In this document: piece after piece, positions 1 to 8,140 of the stretch
Layout: every line of letters starts with the position of its first letter
Numbering within the stretch: the first letter of the stretch is position 1
Source of the DNA: Deltaproteobacteria bacterium
GTDB taxonomy: Bacteria > Desulfobacterota > Binatia > UTPRO1
NCBI GenBank assembly: GCA_020852955.1
Contig: JADYZW010000003.1
Coordinates: forward strand, 46,368-110,367
Reading direction: 5' to 3'
DNA: 64,000 nt
Notes under the pieces: generated by a model
What the model was told of the DNA's origin: nothing
Seen by the model: only the letters and a program-made list of their open reading frames with translations
The model's database searches: none
Position numbers and translations under genes: made by a program

Positions 1-2752
1 CTCCGGCCCACGCGTCGGGCGCGATCGCGACCAGGCGGGTCGCCGGCCAGATCGGGACGGTTGACGACACGGTCTGCACCTGGCCGGTCGGGTCGCGGAA
101 CTCGAGCTCGGTGCGGAGGCTCACGGGCGTCGTCGCGGGGGCGAGATCGGTGATCGTCGCGCGCCCGGTGCCCGCGCCGTCGAGGGTGAGCGCGAGCCGC
201 TGGTGGATCTTCGGCCCGCCGCCGTCGTCCTCGACCGGCTCCTCGTCGCCGCGGCGCACGAGGCCTTCCGCGACCGGGCCGTTCGCGAGCGTGAAGCCCT
301 CGAGATCGTCGGGCGTCTCGGGCGTGCGGGGCGAGACCTGCGCGCGCACGACGACCGGGAGCCCCGCGGCGGCGCCGCCCGCGAGATACCGGACGGCCAG
401 GTCGACGGGGACGGTCGTCGCGGCCACGAGCGGCGCCGCCGGCGGCCGCAGCACGCCCTGCATCAGCGGGACGCGGAACTCCTCGACGCGGAAGCTCGCC
501 GCGATCCAGTCGCCGCCGTTGGCGAAGGAGCTGTCGTACTCCGCGCCCTCGCCTTCGCCCGCCTCGTTCGCGGCGCGCGCCTTCGCCATCGCCGCGCTCA
601 GCAGGTGCGCCTCGTAGTAGCCGAGCTTCGCCTCGCGCGGGATCGTCCACGTGCTCTCGCCGACGCCGGTCGCGTCGAAGGCGACCGGCTGCTCGAAGTG
701 CTCGTCGCTGCCGACGTGGACGATCGAGAGGGTCGTCGGGAGGTCCGCCGCCGCGGCGGCGCCGAAGCCGCGCAGGCGCTTGGTGCGGAAGAGGTGCTTC
801 ATGTGCACCGTCTCGCCGGCCCGGAAGAGGGGACGGTCGAGGACCGTGTGCGCGGCGACGCCGCCGGCCTCGTCGACGTCGGGGAGGCCGTAGCGCCACG
901 GCTCGATGCCGTCGTCCCAGCTCGAGTGTACGAAGCTCATGTCGTCGCTGCTTCGCGCGGTCACCAGGAGGCCGTCGTAGAGCTCGCGAAGCGCCGTCGT
1001 CTGCGATCCGTCGAACGGGTCGACGTCGGGAAGCCCGCGCGCGAAGCAGGTCGGGAGCGCGCGCGGCGCCGGCACGTCGGCGAGGTGCGCGAGACCGTCG
1101 GCGTCGGTCGTGCCCTCGCCCACGAGTCCGCCGCGGCAGTCGCGGAGCGTCACCTTCGCGCCGGCGACGGGCGTCGCCGCGTCGAGGGTCGTGACCCACG
1201 CGACCGACTGCTCGGCGCCCCACTTGAAGTGGACGCCGAGGTTGGTGACGAGCGCGACGGTCGGCACGTACATCGGCCGCGGCTTGGCGAGGAGCGACGC
1301 ACCGAGCCGCGCGCTCTCGAGCTCGACGACGTAGAGGCCGGGGCGCTCGAACGGCAGGCCGACGACCTCGAACGCGCGCTCCCCGCTCGGCTTCGGCAGG
1401 CTGAACGTCTTGATCGCGCCGGGCGCCGGCGCCGGCGGCGCGGGCGGCGGCGCTCCCGACTTCGGCGGCGCCGGGGCGAACACGGAGACCTCGCGCTTGG
1501 CGGCGCCGACGCGGCGGAGCCACGGCAGGATGTCGGCCTCGCGCTCGGGCGCGATCCGCGCGACGCTCCCGGTGACCCCCGGCGCGTACACGCGCGCGCG
1601 CGCGGCGGGCTCGAGGTTGCGGAGCGTCACCGGCAGCGTCGCCCCGGCCTTCGCCTCGACGATCCCGAAGCGGGCGTTGAACTTCGCGAGCGGCGGGAGC
1701 TCGCCGGTCCCGACGGCGAGGGGGAAGCGGGAGGCGTTCACCGGCGTGCGGCCGCTTTCGTCGGCGATCCCCGCGGGCAGCTCGACGCGGAAGGTCGCGT
1801 GCTCGGGGAAGGGGCCCGGGAACGCGATGGAGTTCACGAGCGAGACGTCCTCGTCGATCGGAGCGTGCGGCCGCGGCGTGCCGTCGGCGGCGAGGAGCGC
1901 GATGCCCTCGGCCGCGGTGCGCGCCACCGGCGCCGAGAACTCGACCTGCATGTCGCCGACCGGGTTGCAGGCGGCGCCCCGCCTCTCGCGCAGGCAGCCG
2001 AACGTCAGGATGAACGCGTCGCGCGTCTGGAAGGCGAGGCGCTGCTCGGTCGTGGCCGCGACGCCGGTCGTGGTGGCGACGCCCGGTCCCCACACGAGCG
2101 CGACCTTCGCGCCGTTCGGGAACGCTTGCGCGGCGCGCACCACGGCGTGCGGTCCGCGGCGGTAGCTCGGCTGGGTCTTCACGATCGCGTCGCGCTCGGC
2201 GCCGGTCACGACGCGGGCCGCGACCCGTTCCGGTAGACCGGCGACCTCGAAGGCGACGTGGCCCGCGATCGACCCGGGATCGACCTCGGCGTCGAGGGCC
2301 AGGAGGAACGCCTGGTCCTCCTCGATCGAGCGCGCCCCCTCGTACGGCGCCGAGTCGCGAATCGACGGACCGCCGGTGTCGAACCGGAAGACCGCGCCGG
2401 GCGCGAGCGGCGTGCCGTCGAGCGCCCGCACGCCGGGGGCCAGGGTGAAGGCGCAGCGGAGGCCGGCCGGGAGGTCGGCGGCGAAGTCGTAGGACCACGT
2501 GCGGCTGTCGGTCCAGCGTCCGGTCCCCGGCGCGGGGCACGCCACTGCGAAGGGCGCGAGCGGCGCGCGCGGGTCGCCGAGCGCGACCATTGGACGCGGA
2601 AAGCAGGCGGTCGCCTGGCGCACGCGCTTCACGCTGCCTTGCGGGAAGAAGACGATGTCGTGCGCCGCAGCCGGCGTCGTCGGGGCGGCGTGGCCCGAGC
2701 CGCATGCCAGCGCCGCGAGCAGCGCGATCGTGACCCACCGGACGGGCGTCAT
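1..2752 (-). CDS. Alpha-2-macroglobulin family protein, N-terminal part (runs off window)
   Basis: Bacterial alpha-2-macroglobulins are large envelope proteins thought to trap foreign proteases. The frame is open from an ATG at 2752 to the window edge, giving about 917 residues; the C-terminal part with any thioester lies outside. Residues 1-22 form a signal peptide with Cys15 in a poor lipobox (LAC), so lipoprotein status is unclear. An N-terminal Ig-like region is followed by a Pro/Ala-rich linker near residue 425 and then macroglobulin domains. The family hallmark DRPLFRAGETVHMK is near residue 638, and the MG-type segment TVPIWPATRLVAIAPDAW closes the visible part. Upstream is a 400-bp gap. 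Family assignment is firm. Presence of a CxEQ thioester and of a neighbouring penicillin-binding protein cannot be judged here. Confidence 0.85.
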   Translation of the reverse strand, partial: MTPVRWVTIALLAALACGSGHAAPTTPAAAHDIVFFPQGSVKRVRQATACFPRPMVALGDPRAPLAPFAVACPAPGTGRWTDSRTWSYDFAADLPAGLRCAFTLAPGVRALDGTPLAPGAVFRFDTGGPSIRDSAPYEGARSIEEDQAFLLALDAEVDPGSIAGHVAFEVAGLPERVAARVVTGAERDAIVKTQPSYRRGPHAVVRAAQAFPNGAKVALVWGPGVATTTGVAATTEQRLAFQTRDAFILTFGCLRERRGAACNPVGDMQVEFSAPVARTAAEGIALLAADGTPRPHAPIDEDVSLVNSIAFPGPFPEHATFRVELPAGIADESGRTPVNASRFPLAVGTGELPPLAKFNARFGIVEAKAGATLPVTLRNLEPAARARVYAPGVTGSVARIAPEREADILPWLRRVGAAKREVSVFAPAPPKSGAPPPAPPAPAPGAIKTFSLPKPSGERAFEVVGLPFERPGLYVVELESARLGASLLAKPRPMYVPTVALVTNLGVHFKWGAEQSVAWVTTLDAATPVAGAKVTLRDCRGGLVGEGTTDADGLAHLADVPAPRALPTCFARGLPDVDPFDGSQTTALRELYDGLLVTARSSDDMSFVHSSWDDGIEPWRYGLPDVDEAGGVAAHTVLDRPLFRAGETVHMKHLFRTKRLRGFGAAAAADLPTTLSIVHVGSDEHFEQPVAFDATGVGESTWTIPREAKLGYYEAHLLSAAMAKARAANEAGEGEGAEYDSSFANGGDWIAASFRVEEFRVPLMQGVLRPPAAPLVAATTVPVDLAVRYLAGGAAAGLPVVVRAQVSPRTPETPDDLEGFTLANGPVAEGLVRRGDEEPVEDDGGGPKIHQRLALTLDGAGTGRATITDLAPATTPVSLRTELEFRDPTGQVQTVSSTVPIWPATRLVAIAPDAWAG

Positions 2753-3154
2753 GGCGGGGACATCTTGCACATCGCCTCCGGTCGCGCACACGAGATGCCG
2801 CGGGACGGGCTCCGCGCAGCGCGTGGCGCTCGGGGCGCCGTCCGATGCGGGGGCGGAGGCGCGCTACGGGTGCGCCGCCGCGCGTCCCCGGACGGTCATG
2901 CGGCCCGGACCCGGCAGGCCTGCCACCGCGTTCACCGTGGCCGAGCCGGTCGGCGCAACGCAGAAGACCGAAGCGAGCGCCGGCGCCGACACGTCGCGCT
3001 CATGGTGCTCCTCCTTGGCGTCATACAAGGTCGAACGCACTCCTCGGGTCAAGGGAAACTTCGCCGCGCCGCTGCACGCCGCTCGCCGCCGTCGTGCGGG
3101 GCTGCAAGGCGTCCGCGGCGGGCGGACGCCGCGGGAAGAGCGCGCTCATCGGCC
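2753..3154. other. 400-bp intergenic stretch with a degenerate coding remnant
   Basis: No intact gene is visible between the start of the macroglobulin gene and the receiver-domain gene. On the minus strand a strong Shine-Dalgarno (AAGGAGGAG) precedes an ATG at 3003, but that frame stops after 23 Arg-rich codons. A neighbouring frame holds what looks like the C-terminal end of a secreted protein family (separate entry). The rest, next to 3155, shows no recognisable signal. Confidence 0.5.
2864..3003 (-). pseudogene. C-terminal remnant of a secreted Cys-containing protein family
   Basis: In the minus frame that ends at 2864 the peptide contains SVFCVAPTGSATVNAV followed by AGLPGPGRMTV. The intact secreted protein at 32377-33477 ends in a similar way (AVFCAPQTRAAALNSS, then AGLPGPVRLVL), with the same Cys-Ala/Val-x-Pro and GLPGP spacing. 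The strong ribosome site and ATG at 3003 sit in another frame immediately upstream. This is what a large internal deletion joining the start of a gene to its tail would leave. The match is short and was made by eye, so this is a suggestion rather than a firm call. Confidence 0.35.
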
Positions 3155-3730
3155 ATGGCGTCGCGGCCGCAAGTGGCGGAACCGCCGCGTGATCGCGCCG
3201 CCGCCGGCGGCGGCGTGGCGGCGCGGTCCGGCGGCGGCGTCGTCCTTGCTGTGCGGTGCCTCGTGCCCGCGACCGTGCTCGTCCTCGCAGATCGGCTCGA
3301 CATCGCCGCCTTGATCGGGCGTTCGCTCGCCGGCGTCGGACTCCGCCCGGCGGTGGTGAGCGACCTCCGGCAGGCCGCGCTCGTCATGGCGCGCGAGACG
3401 CCGGCGGCCGTCGTGCTCGATCTCGCCGCTCCCGGGCATTGCGACGCCGTGGTGCGGTGGCTCCGGCGCGACCCGAAGGGCGCCGCGATCGCGGTCGTGC
3501 AGGTGAGCGCGCTCGCGCGCAACGGCGGCGCGCCGCGCGGCGAGATGCGCGCCGACCTCCACCTGCCGAAGCCCTTCACCCCGCGCCAGATCGTCGACGG
3601 CGTCCGCACGGTGCTGGCGCGGCGCGCCGCGCGCGAGCGCTTCCGGGCCGGGGCAACGCCATTGACGGCTTCCGTGCGTGACAGTACGGGAATGCGCCAT
3701 GACCTCGTTGTGGCAGCGGAGCGCCGGTGA
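3155..3730 (+). CDS. Stand-alone response regulator receiver domain protein
   Basis: Single CheY-like receiver domain of about 120 residues without an output domain, 191 residues from the ATG at 3155. The first 37 residues are Pro/Gly/Arg-rich and may not be translated; an in-frame GTG at 3251 would begin right before strand beta-1. Visible receiver residues are D46 after beta-1, D89 in VVLDL as likely phospho-acceptor, S118 and K139 in LPKPF. Only one acidic residue is seen at the beta-1 end (ADR) where most receivers have two, so Mg binding may be altered. The last 11 codons overlap the start of the amidase gene. No kinase is nearby, so its partner is unknown. Confidence 0.6.
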   Translation: MASRPQVAEPPRDRAAAGGGVAARSGGGVVLAVRCLVPATVLVLADRLDIAALIGRSLAGVGLRPAVVSDLRQAALVMARETPAAVVLDLAAPGHCDAVVRWLRRDPKGAAIAVVQVSALARNGGAPRGEMRADLHLPKPFTPRQIVDGVRTVLARRAARERFRAGATPLTASVRDSTGMRHDLVVAAERR

Positions 3731-5102
3731 GCTCGCCGCGCTGATCCGGTCGCGCGCGGCGTCGAGCCGGGAGGTCGTCGAGGCGCATCTGGCGCGCGTC
3801 GCGGCGGTGAACCCGGTCGTGAACGCGATCACGGAGGTGCGCGAGGACGAGGCGCTCGCGGCGGCGGACGCCGCCGATGCGTCGGTCGCGCGCGGCGCCG
3901 CGCTCGGTCCGCTCCACGGCGTCCCCGTGACGGTGAAGGTGAACGTCGACGTCGCCGGATCCGCTACGACGGCGGGAATGCCGGTCTTCGCCGAGGAGCG
4001 TCCGGCGACCGATGCGCCGCTCGTCGCGCGCTTGCGGGCCGCGGGCGCGATTCCGTTGGCGCGCACCAACATGCCGGACCTGGGCCTCCGCTGGCACACC
4101 GCGAGCTCGCTCCACGGGACGACGCGCAATCCCTGGAGCGCCCGGTACACGCCGGGGGGCTCGAGCGGCGGCGAGGCCGCGGCGCTCGCGACCGGCATGA
4201 GCCCGCTCGGGATCGGCAACGATATCGGCGGCTCGGTGCGGTGGCCGTCCCAGTGCTGCGGGACGGTCGCGCTCCGTCCGACCCTCGGCCGCGTACCGCA
4301 CTACGACGCGACGGTGCCGATCGAGGTGCCGCTCGCGTACCGTCTGATGGCGACCGACGGGCCGATGGCGCGGACGGTCGCCGATGTCGGGCTCGCGCTC
4401 GACGTGATCGCGGGCGCGGACCCGCACGATCCCTGGTCGGTGACGGCGCCGGAGCCGCGCCCCGCCGAGGGCCCGCTGCGCGTCGCCGTCACGACCGATC
4501 CGGGCGGCCTCGGCTGCGACCCGACGATCGCCGCCGGCGTCGCCCGCGCGGCCACGATCCTCGCCGCCGCAGGGTGTCGGGTCGAGGCGGTCGAGCCGCC
4601 CGCGGTGGTCGAGGCGCACGAGATCTGGGGCACGATCCTCGCGGCCGAGACCCGGACGATGGTGCTGCCGTTCGCGCGCACGCTCCTCGCGCCCGATGCG
4701 CTCACGGTCATCGAGCACCTCATGGCCCCGTTTCCGGAGGTCGATCTCGCGGGCTACGCGGAGAGTCTGGCGCGTCGGACGCGGGTCGCGCGCGAGTGGG
4801 CGCTCTTCCTCGACCGCTTCGACGTCGTGCTCGGGCCGGTCGCGTGCGCGCCGCCCTTCGCGCCCGATGCCGACCTTGCCGCGGACGCGATGACGGCGAT
4901 CCTGCGGAGCATGCGGCTCGTGACGACGTGCAATCTCCTCGGGCTCCCGGCGGCGGTCGTGCCGGTGGACGTCGTCGGCGGCCTCCCGCGCGCGGTGCAG
5001 CTGATCGCGACGCGCTATCGCGACGACCGCTGCCTCGCGGCGGCCGCGCTCGTCGAGCGCGCCACGCCTCCGATCCTGCCGATCGATCCGACGGGCGCGT
5101 GA
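3699..5102 (+). CDS. Amidase signature family amidase
   Basis: Hydrolyses amide bonds with the Ser-cisSer-Lys triad of the amidase signature family. In 467 residues from the ATG at 3699 the triad is visible as K80 (GVPVTVKVN), S155 in TPGGSSGGE and S179 in GNDIGGSVRWPS, with the usual 24-residue spacing between the two serines. Length fits the family (450-500). A GTG seven codons upstream is possible, but the ATG gives the normal N-terminus. The gene overlaps the end of the receiver-domain gene and stands before the DHH gene. It lacks GatA-specific context (no gatB or gatC here), so a broad-specificity amidase is more likely than the tRNA amidotransferase. The substrate is unknown. Confidence 0.88.
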   Translation: MTSLWQRSAGELAALIRSRAASSREVVEAHLARVAAVNPVVNAITEVREDEALAAADAADASVARGAALGPLHGVPVTVKVNVDVAGSATTAGMPVFAEERPATDAPLVARLRAAGAIPLARTNMPDLGLRWHTASSLHGTTRNPWSARYTPGGSSGGEAAALATGMSPLGIGNDIGGSVRWPSQCCGTVALRPTLGRVPHYDATVPIEVPLAYRLMATDGPMARTVADVGLALDVIAGADPHDPWSVTAPEPRPAEGPLRVAVTTDPGGLGCDPTIAAGVARAATILAAAGCRVEAVEPPAVVEAHEIWGTILAAETRTMVLPFARTLLAPDALTVIEHLMAPFPEVDLAGYAESLARRTRVAREWALFLDRFDVVLGPVACAPPFAPDADLAADAMTAILRSMRLVTTCNLLGLPAAVVPVDVVGGLPRAVQLIATRYRDDRCLAAAALVERATPPILPIDPTGA

Positions 5103-5267
5103 CCCGTCGGACACCGTCGACCGTCGCGACCAAGCCACCGGCTTCGGCGCGCGCGATCGCCCGGAGCAATCCCCGCCCGGAAGCTGGCGTCCGATCGACG
5201 CCATGGTGACGACGCAGCCGCTCTCCCGGTGCTCCGACGCGCGCGACCTGTACCTCGCCGGGACGCG

Positions 5268-6284
5268 ATGGTAGACGTCCCGGCCGTGCCGCCGCCGCCC
5301 GATCTCGTCCACGTCGTGAGCCACGGACCGCACTGCCTCGACGGGGTGACGTCCGCGGTCGCGGTCGCGCGCTTCCACGCCGGCAGCGAGATCGTGCCGA
5401 TCTTCGCCAACAACCCCGAGATCAACGAGGCGATCCAGGGGGTGCCGCCGCCCGCCGCCGGCCGCACGCACGAGCTCTGGATCACCGACATCAGCTGGAA
5501 CCAGCCGGCGACCGACGCGCATCTCCGGACGCTCGCCGCCGCCGGGACCCGCCTTCGCTGGATCGACCACCACCGCACCGCGATCGAGCGCCTGAAGCGC
5601 GGCGCGATCGACGTGCCGCTGGCGACGATGGTCGTCGAGGACACGTACGCGGCCTCGCGGCTCGTCTTCGAGCACCTGAAGGGACGGCTGGCGGCGGAAG
5701 GCGGGACGCCGAGCGGGCGCGCCGAGCACGCGGCCGCCTTCCTCGCCCTCGAGAAGCTCGTGGCCCTCGCCGACGACAACGACCGCTGGATCCACGCGCT
5801 CGCCGGGTCGCGCGAGCTCGCGCTCACCGTCGGCGCGATGCGCGACGCGACCGCCTACGGGGAGCTCCTCGCGATCGGCGCCGACGTGCGCTCGACGCCG
5901 CTCATGCGCGAGGCCGAGGCGCGCGTCACGGCCGAGGTCGCGGCGACGCACGCGCTCGCCGAGAAGACGCGGCGCGAGCGCCGCGTCGGCGACGTGACGG
6001 TGATCGCCGCCTGGTGCGCCGGCTATCCGAGCGAGATCGGCGACCGATGGGGGAGAGCGACCTCGAACGCCGTCGTGGCGCTCTACGACACGAAGAGCGC
6101 GGGCGTGAGCTTCCGGCGCTCGCCCGCGTCGCAGGTGGATCTCTCGCGTGTCGCCGAGACCTTCGGCGGCGGCGGGCACGCCGCCGCCGCCGGGTGCAAG
6201 ATCCCCGGCATGGGCGAGCGCGACGCCGACGCGCTCGCGGGGCTCGTCGCCGACGCGGTCGCGAAGGTGACGCGCGCGGCATGA
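5268..6284 (+). CDS. DHH-family phosphoesterase
   Basis: Putative DHH/DHHA1 phosphoesterase of 338 residues. Members hydrolyse nucleotide phosphodiesters or short oligonucleotides, or polyphosphate, with two metal ions. Motif I is SHGPHCLDG (residues 18-26), a variant of the usual HxDxDG form, and the DHH triad is at 100-102 (WIDHH). The DHHA1 substrate motif GGGGHAAAAG begins at residue 300. The ATG at 5268 was chosen; an in-frame ATG 13 codons upstream only adds Arg-rich sequence. The stop overlaps the next start as ATGA, so it is translationally coupled to the NUDIX gene, suggesting both clean up nucleotide-type compounds. The exact substrate cannot be read from sequence. Confidence 0.82.
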   Translation: MVDVPAVPPPPDLVHVVSHGPHCLDGVTSAVAVARFHAGSEIVPIFANNPEINEAIQGVPPPAAGRTHELWITDISWNQPATDAHLRTLAAAGTRLRWIDHHRTAIERLKRGAIDVPLATMVVEDTYAASRLVFEHLKGRLAAEGGTPSGRAEHAAAFLALEKLVALADDNDRWIHALAGSRELALTVGAMRDATAYGELLAIGADVRSTPLMREAEARVTAEVAATHALAEKTRRERRVGDVTVIAAWCAGYPSEIGDRWGRATSNAVVALYDTKSAGVSFRRSPASQVDLSRVAETFGGGGHAAAAGCKIPGMGERDADALAGLVADAVAKVTRAA

Positions 6285-6844
6285 GCTCGCAGCACGATCT
6301 CGGCCGGCTCCGGAAGCGCTACGGCAAGTTCCCGCTCGTCGAGGCGGTGCTCGCCGACGGCGCCTTCGCGCCGCTGCACGGCGGCGCGCGCCGGGGGCAG
6401 GGCGGACGGCGGAGCGAGGTCGCGATGGCGATCCGCCGTCCGAGCGGCGGCATCCTCCTCCAGACGAAGGCTTTCTACCCGCCCGGCACGTTCCGCCTGC
6501 CGACCGGCGGCATCAAGGAAGGGGAGGACGTCGAGCACGCGCTGCTCCGCGAGGTGCACGAGGAGAGCAATCTCGACGTCGAGATCGAGCGGCTCGTCGC
6601 GGTGATCGACCACACCGCGCCCGCGGGGGCGGCGCCCTTCCGCTCGTACATGTTTCTGTTGCGCGAGGTCGGCGGCACGCTCAAGGTGAACGATCCCGAC
6701 GAGAGGATCAGCGGCTGGGACGCGCGCGACGTCCTCGGACTCGACCAGGCGGCGCGCGATCTCCGCAATCTCGACGGGACGTGGCGGCGCTGGGGCCGGT
6801 TCCGCGCCGTGGCGCTCGAGGTGCTGGCGGGCGCCATTCGGTGA
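6281..6844 (+). CDS. NUDIX hydrolase
   Basis: NUDIX hydrolase of 187 residues, cleaving a nucleoside diphosphate linked to another moiety. The NUDIX box runs from G76 to L98: G76-x5-E82-x7-R90-E91-V-H-E94-E95-S-N-L. The metal-binding REVHEE core is intact, but the Gly after EEx is replaced by Asn97, which is unusual and could affect loop geometry. An N-terminal stretch of about 45 residues precedes the fold. It starts inside the stop codon of the DHH gene (ATGA) and is probably co-transcribed with it and with the transporter that follows 31 bp later. Confidence 0.85.
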   Translation: MSSQHDLGRLRKRYGKFPLVEAVLADGAFAPLHGGARRGQGGRRSEVAMAIRRPSGGILLQTKAFYPPGTFRLPTGGIKEGEDVEHALLREVHEESNLDVEIERLVAVIDHTAPAGAAPFRSYMFLLREVGGTLKVNDPDERISGWDARDVLGLDQAARDLRNLDGTWRRWGRFRAVALEVLAGAIR

Positions 6845-6875
6845 CGGCGCTCGGGGCGCGGCCGGGCGCCGTCCG

Positions 6876-8123
6876 ATGACCGCCGCGCCTCGCGATGGCG
6901 GCGTGGCCGATGCGGGCGCGGGTCCGAACCGCTTCGGCGCGCTCTTCGCCTGGGCGCTCTACGATCTCGCGAACACGACGTTCTCGCTGAACGTCGTCTC
7001 GCGCTACGTGCCGCTCCTCATCGTCGAGGACCTCGGCGGCCGCGATCTCGACGTGAGCGTCGCCTACAGCGGCGCGATGGTGCTGGTGGCGCTGGCGGCG
7101 CCGTTGCTCGGCGCGCTCTCGGACTTCTCGGGCCGCCGCATCCCGTTCCTCGCCGTGACGACGCTCGTCTGCGTCGGCGCGACCGCGCTCATGGGCTTCG
7201 GGAGGCCGGCGGGGCTCGTGCTCGGGCTCTTCGCGGTCGCGACGTTCTTCTACCAGGCGGCGCTGGTCTTCTACGACGCGCTCCTCGCGAACGTGTCCGA
7301 CGAGACCAACCGCGGCCGCGCCTCGGGCTTCGGCATCGCGCTCGGCTACGGCGGATCGATCTTCAGCCTCTACAGCGTCTCCCCGGTCGCGGAGCACTGG
7401 GGGAAGGCGGCGGCGTTCCCGACCACGGCCGCCATCTTCCTCGCGTTCGCGCTGCCGTGCCTCCTGATGGTGCCCGACGGTCCGGGCGGCGCGCTCTGGC
7501 GCCGCGGGCTCGCGCGCGAGACCGTCGCGCGGGTCGCCGCGACGCTCCGGCGCGTGCCGCGGCTGCCCGGCCTCGGCCGCTTCCTCGCCGCGCACTTCCT
7601 CTACACCGACGCCGTCAACACGGTGATCCTCTTCATGGCCGTCTACGCGACCAGGGTCGGCGGCTTCGCGAGCGCCGAGGTGACGCGCCTCCTCGCGCTC
7701 TCGACCGTCTTCGCGATCGTCGGCGCGTTCGGCTGCGGTCCGCTGATCGACCGCGTCGGCGCCAAGCGCGCGCTCTACGCGGCGCTCGCCTGCTGGGCGG
7801 CCGGCCTCGCGCTCGCGCTCGGCGCGCCCGCCAAGGGCGCGCTCTGGCTCGTCGGGCCGATCACGGGCGTCGCCCTCGGCGCCACCTGGGCCGCCGACCG
7901 CGTCCTCATGTTCCGCCTCTCGCCGCCCGAGGCGCTCGGCGAGCTCTACGGCGTCTACGGCATGGTCGGCCGCTTCGCGGCCATCACCGGACCGCTCGTC
8001 TGGGGCGTTGTCGTGTACGCCCTCGAGGACACCGGCGCGCTCGCGTACCGGGCGGCGATCGGCGCGCTCCTCGTCATGCTGCTCACGGGCGCGTGGGTGC
8101 TGCGCCGCGTGCCGGCGGTCTGA
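6876..8123 (+). CDS. MFS transporter, UMF1/Atg22-like family
   Basis: Integral membrane protein of 415 residues with about 12 hydrophobic segments. The first segment carries FAWALYDLANTTFS, matching the W-x-L-Y-D-x-A-N signature of the UMF1/Atg22-like branch of the major facilitator superfamily. LSDFSGRRIPF between helices 2 and 3 corresponds to the MFS motif A loop. Substrates of bacterial UMF1 proteins are poorly known; Atg22 in yeast vacuoles exports amino acids. The gene follows the NUDIX gene on the same strand and ends at a palindrome shared with the convergent neighbour, which is likely to stop transcription from both sides. Confidence 0.85.
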   Translation: MTAAPRDGGVADAGAGPNRFGALFAWALYDLANTTFSLNVVSRYVPLLIVEDLGGRDLDVSVAYSGAMVLVALAAPLLGALSDFSGRRIPFLAVTTLVCVGATALMGFGRPAGLVLGLFAVATFFYQAALVFYDALLANVSDETNRGRASGFGIALGYGGSIFSLYSVSPVAEHWGKAAAFPTTAAIFLAFALPCLLMVPDGPGGALWRRGLARETVARVAATLRRVPRLPGLGRFLAAHFLYTDAVNTVILFMAVYATRVGGFASAEVTRLLALSTVFAIVGAFGCGPLIDRVGAKRALYAALACWAAGLALALGAPAKGALWLVGPITGVALGATWAADRVLMFRLSPPEALGELYGVYGMVGRFAAITGPLVWGVVVYALEDTGALAYRAAIGALLVMLLTGAWVLRRVPAV

Positions 8124-8140
8124 GCCGGCGCGCCGGCTCA
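8121..8140. terminator. Perfect 20-bp palindrome holding both stop codons of convergent genes
   Basis: TGAGCCGGCGCGCCGGCTCA is an exact palindrome. Its first three bases are the TGA of the transporter gene on the plus strand and its last three, read on the minus strand, are the TGA of the TPR membrane protein. It can form a GC-rich hairpin in either transcript and probably acts as a bidirectional stop signal, although there is no U tract. Confidence 0.55.

Noticed and set aside
203..2236. 677-codon plus-strand open frame
   Set aside because: Antisense shadow of the alpha-2-macroglobulin gene: Arg/Asp/Val-rich, no domain, while the minus frame has clear family motifs.
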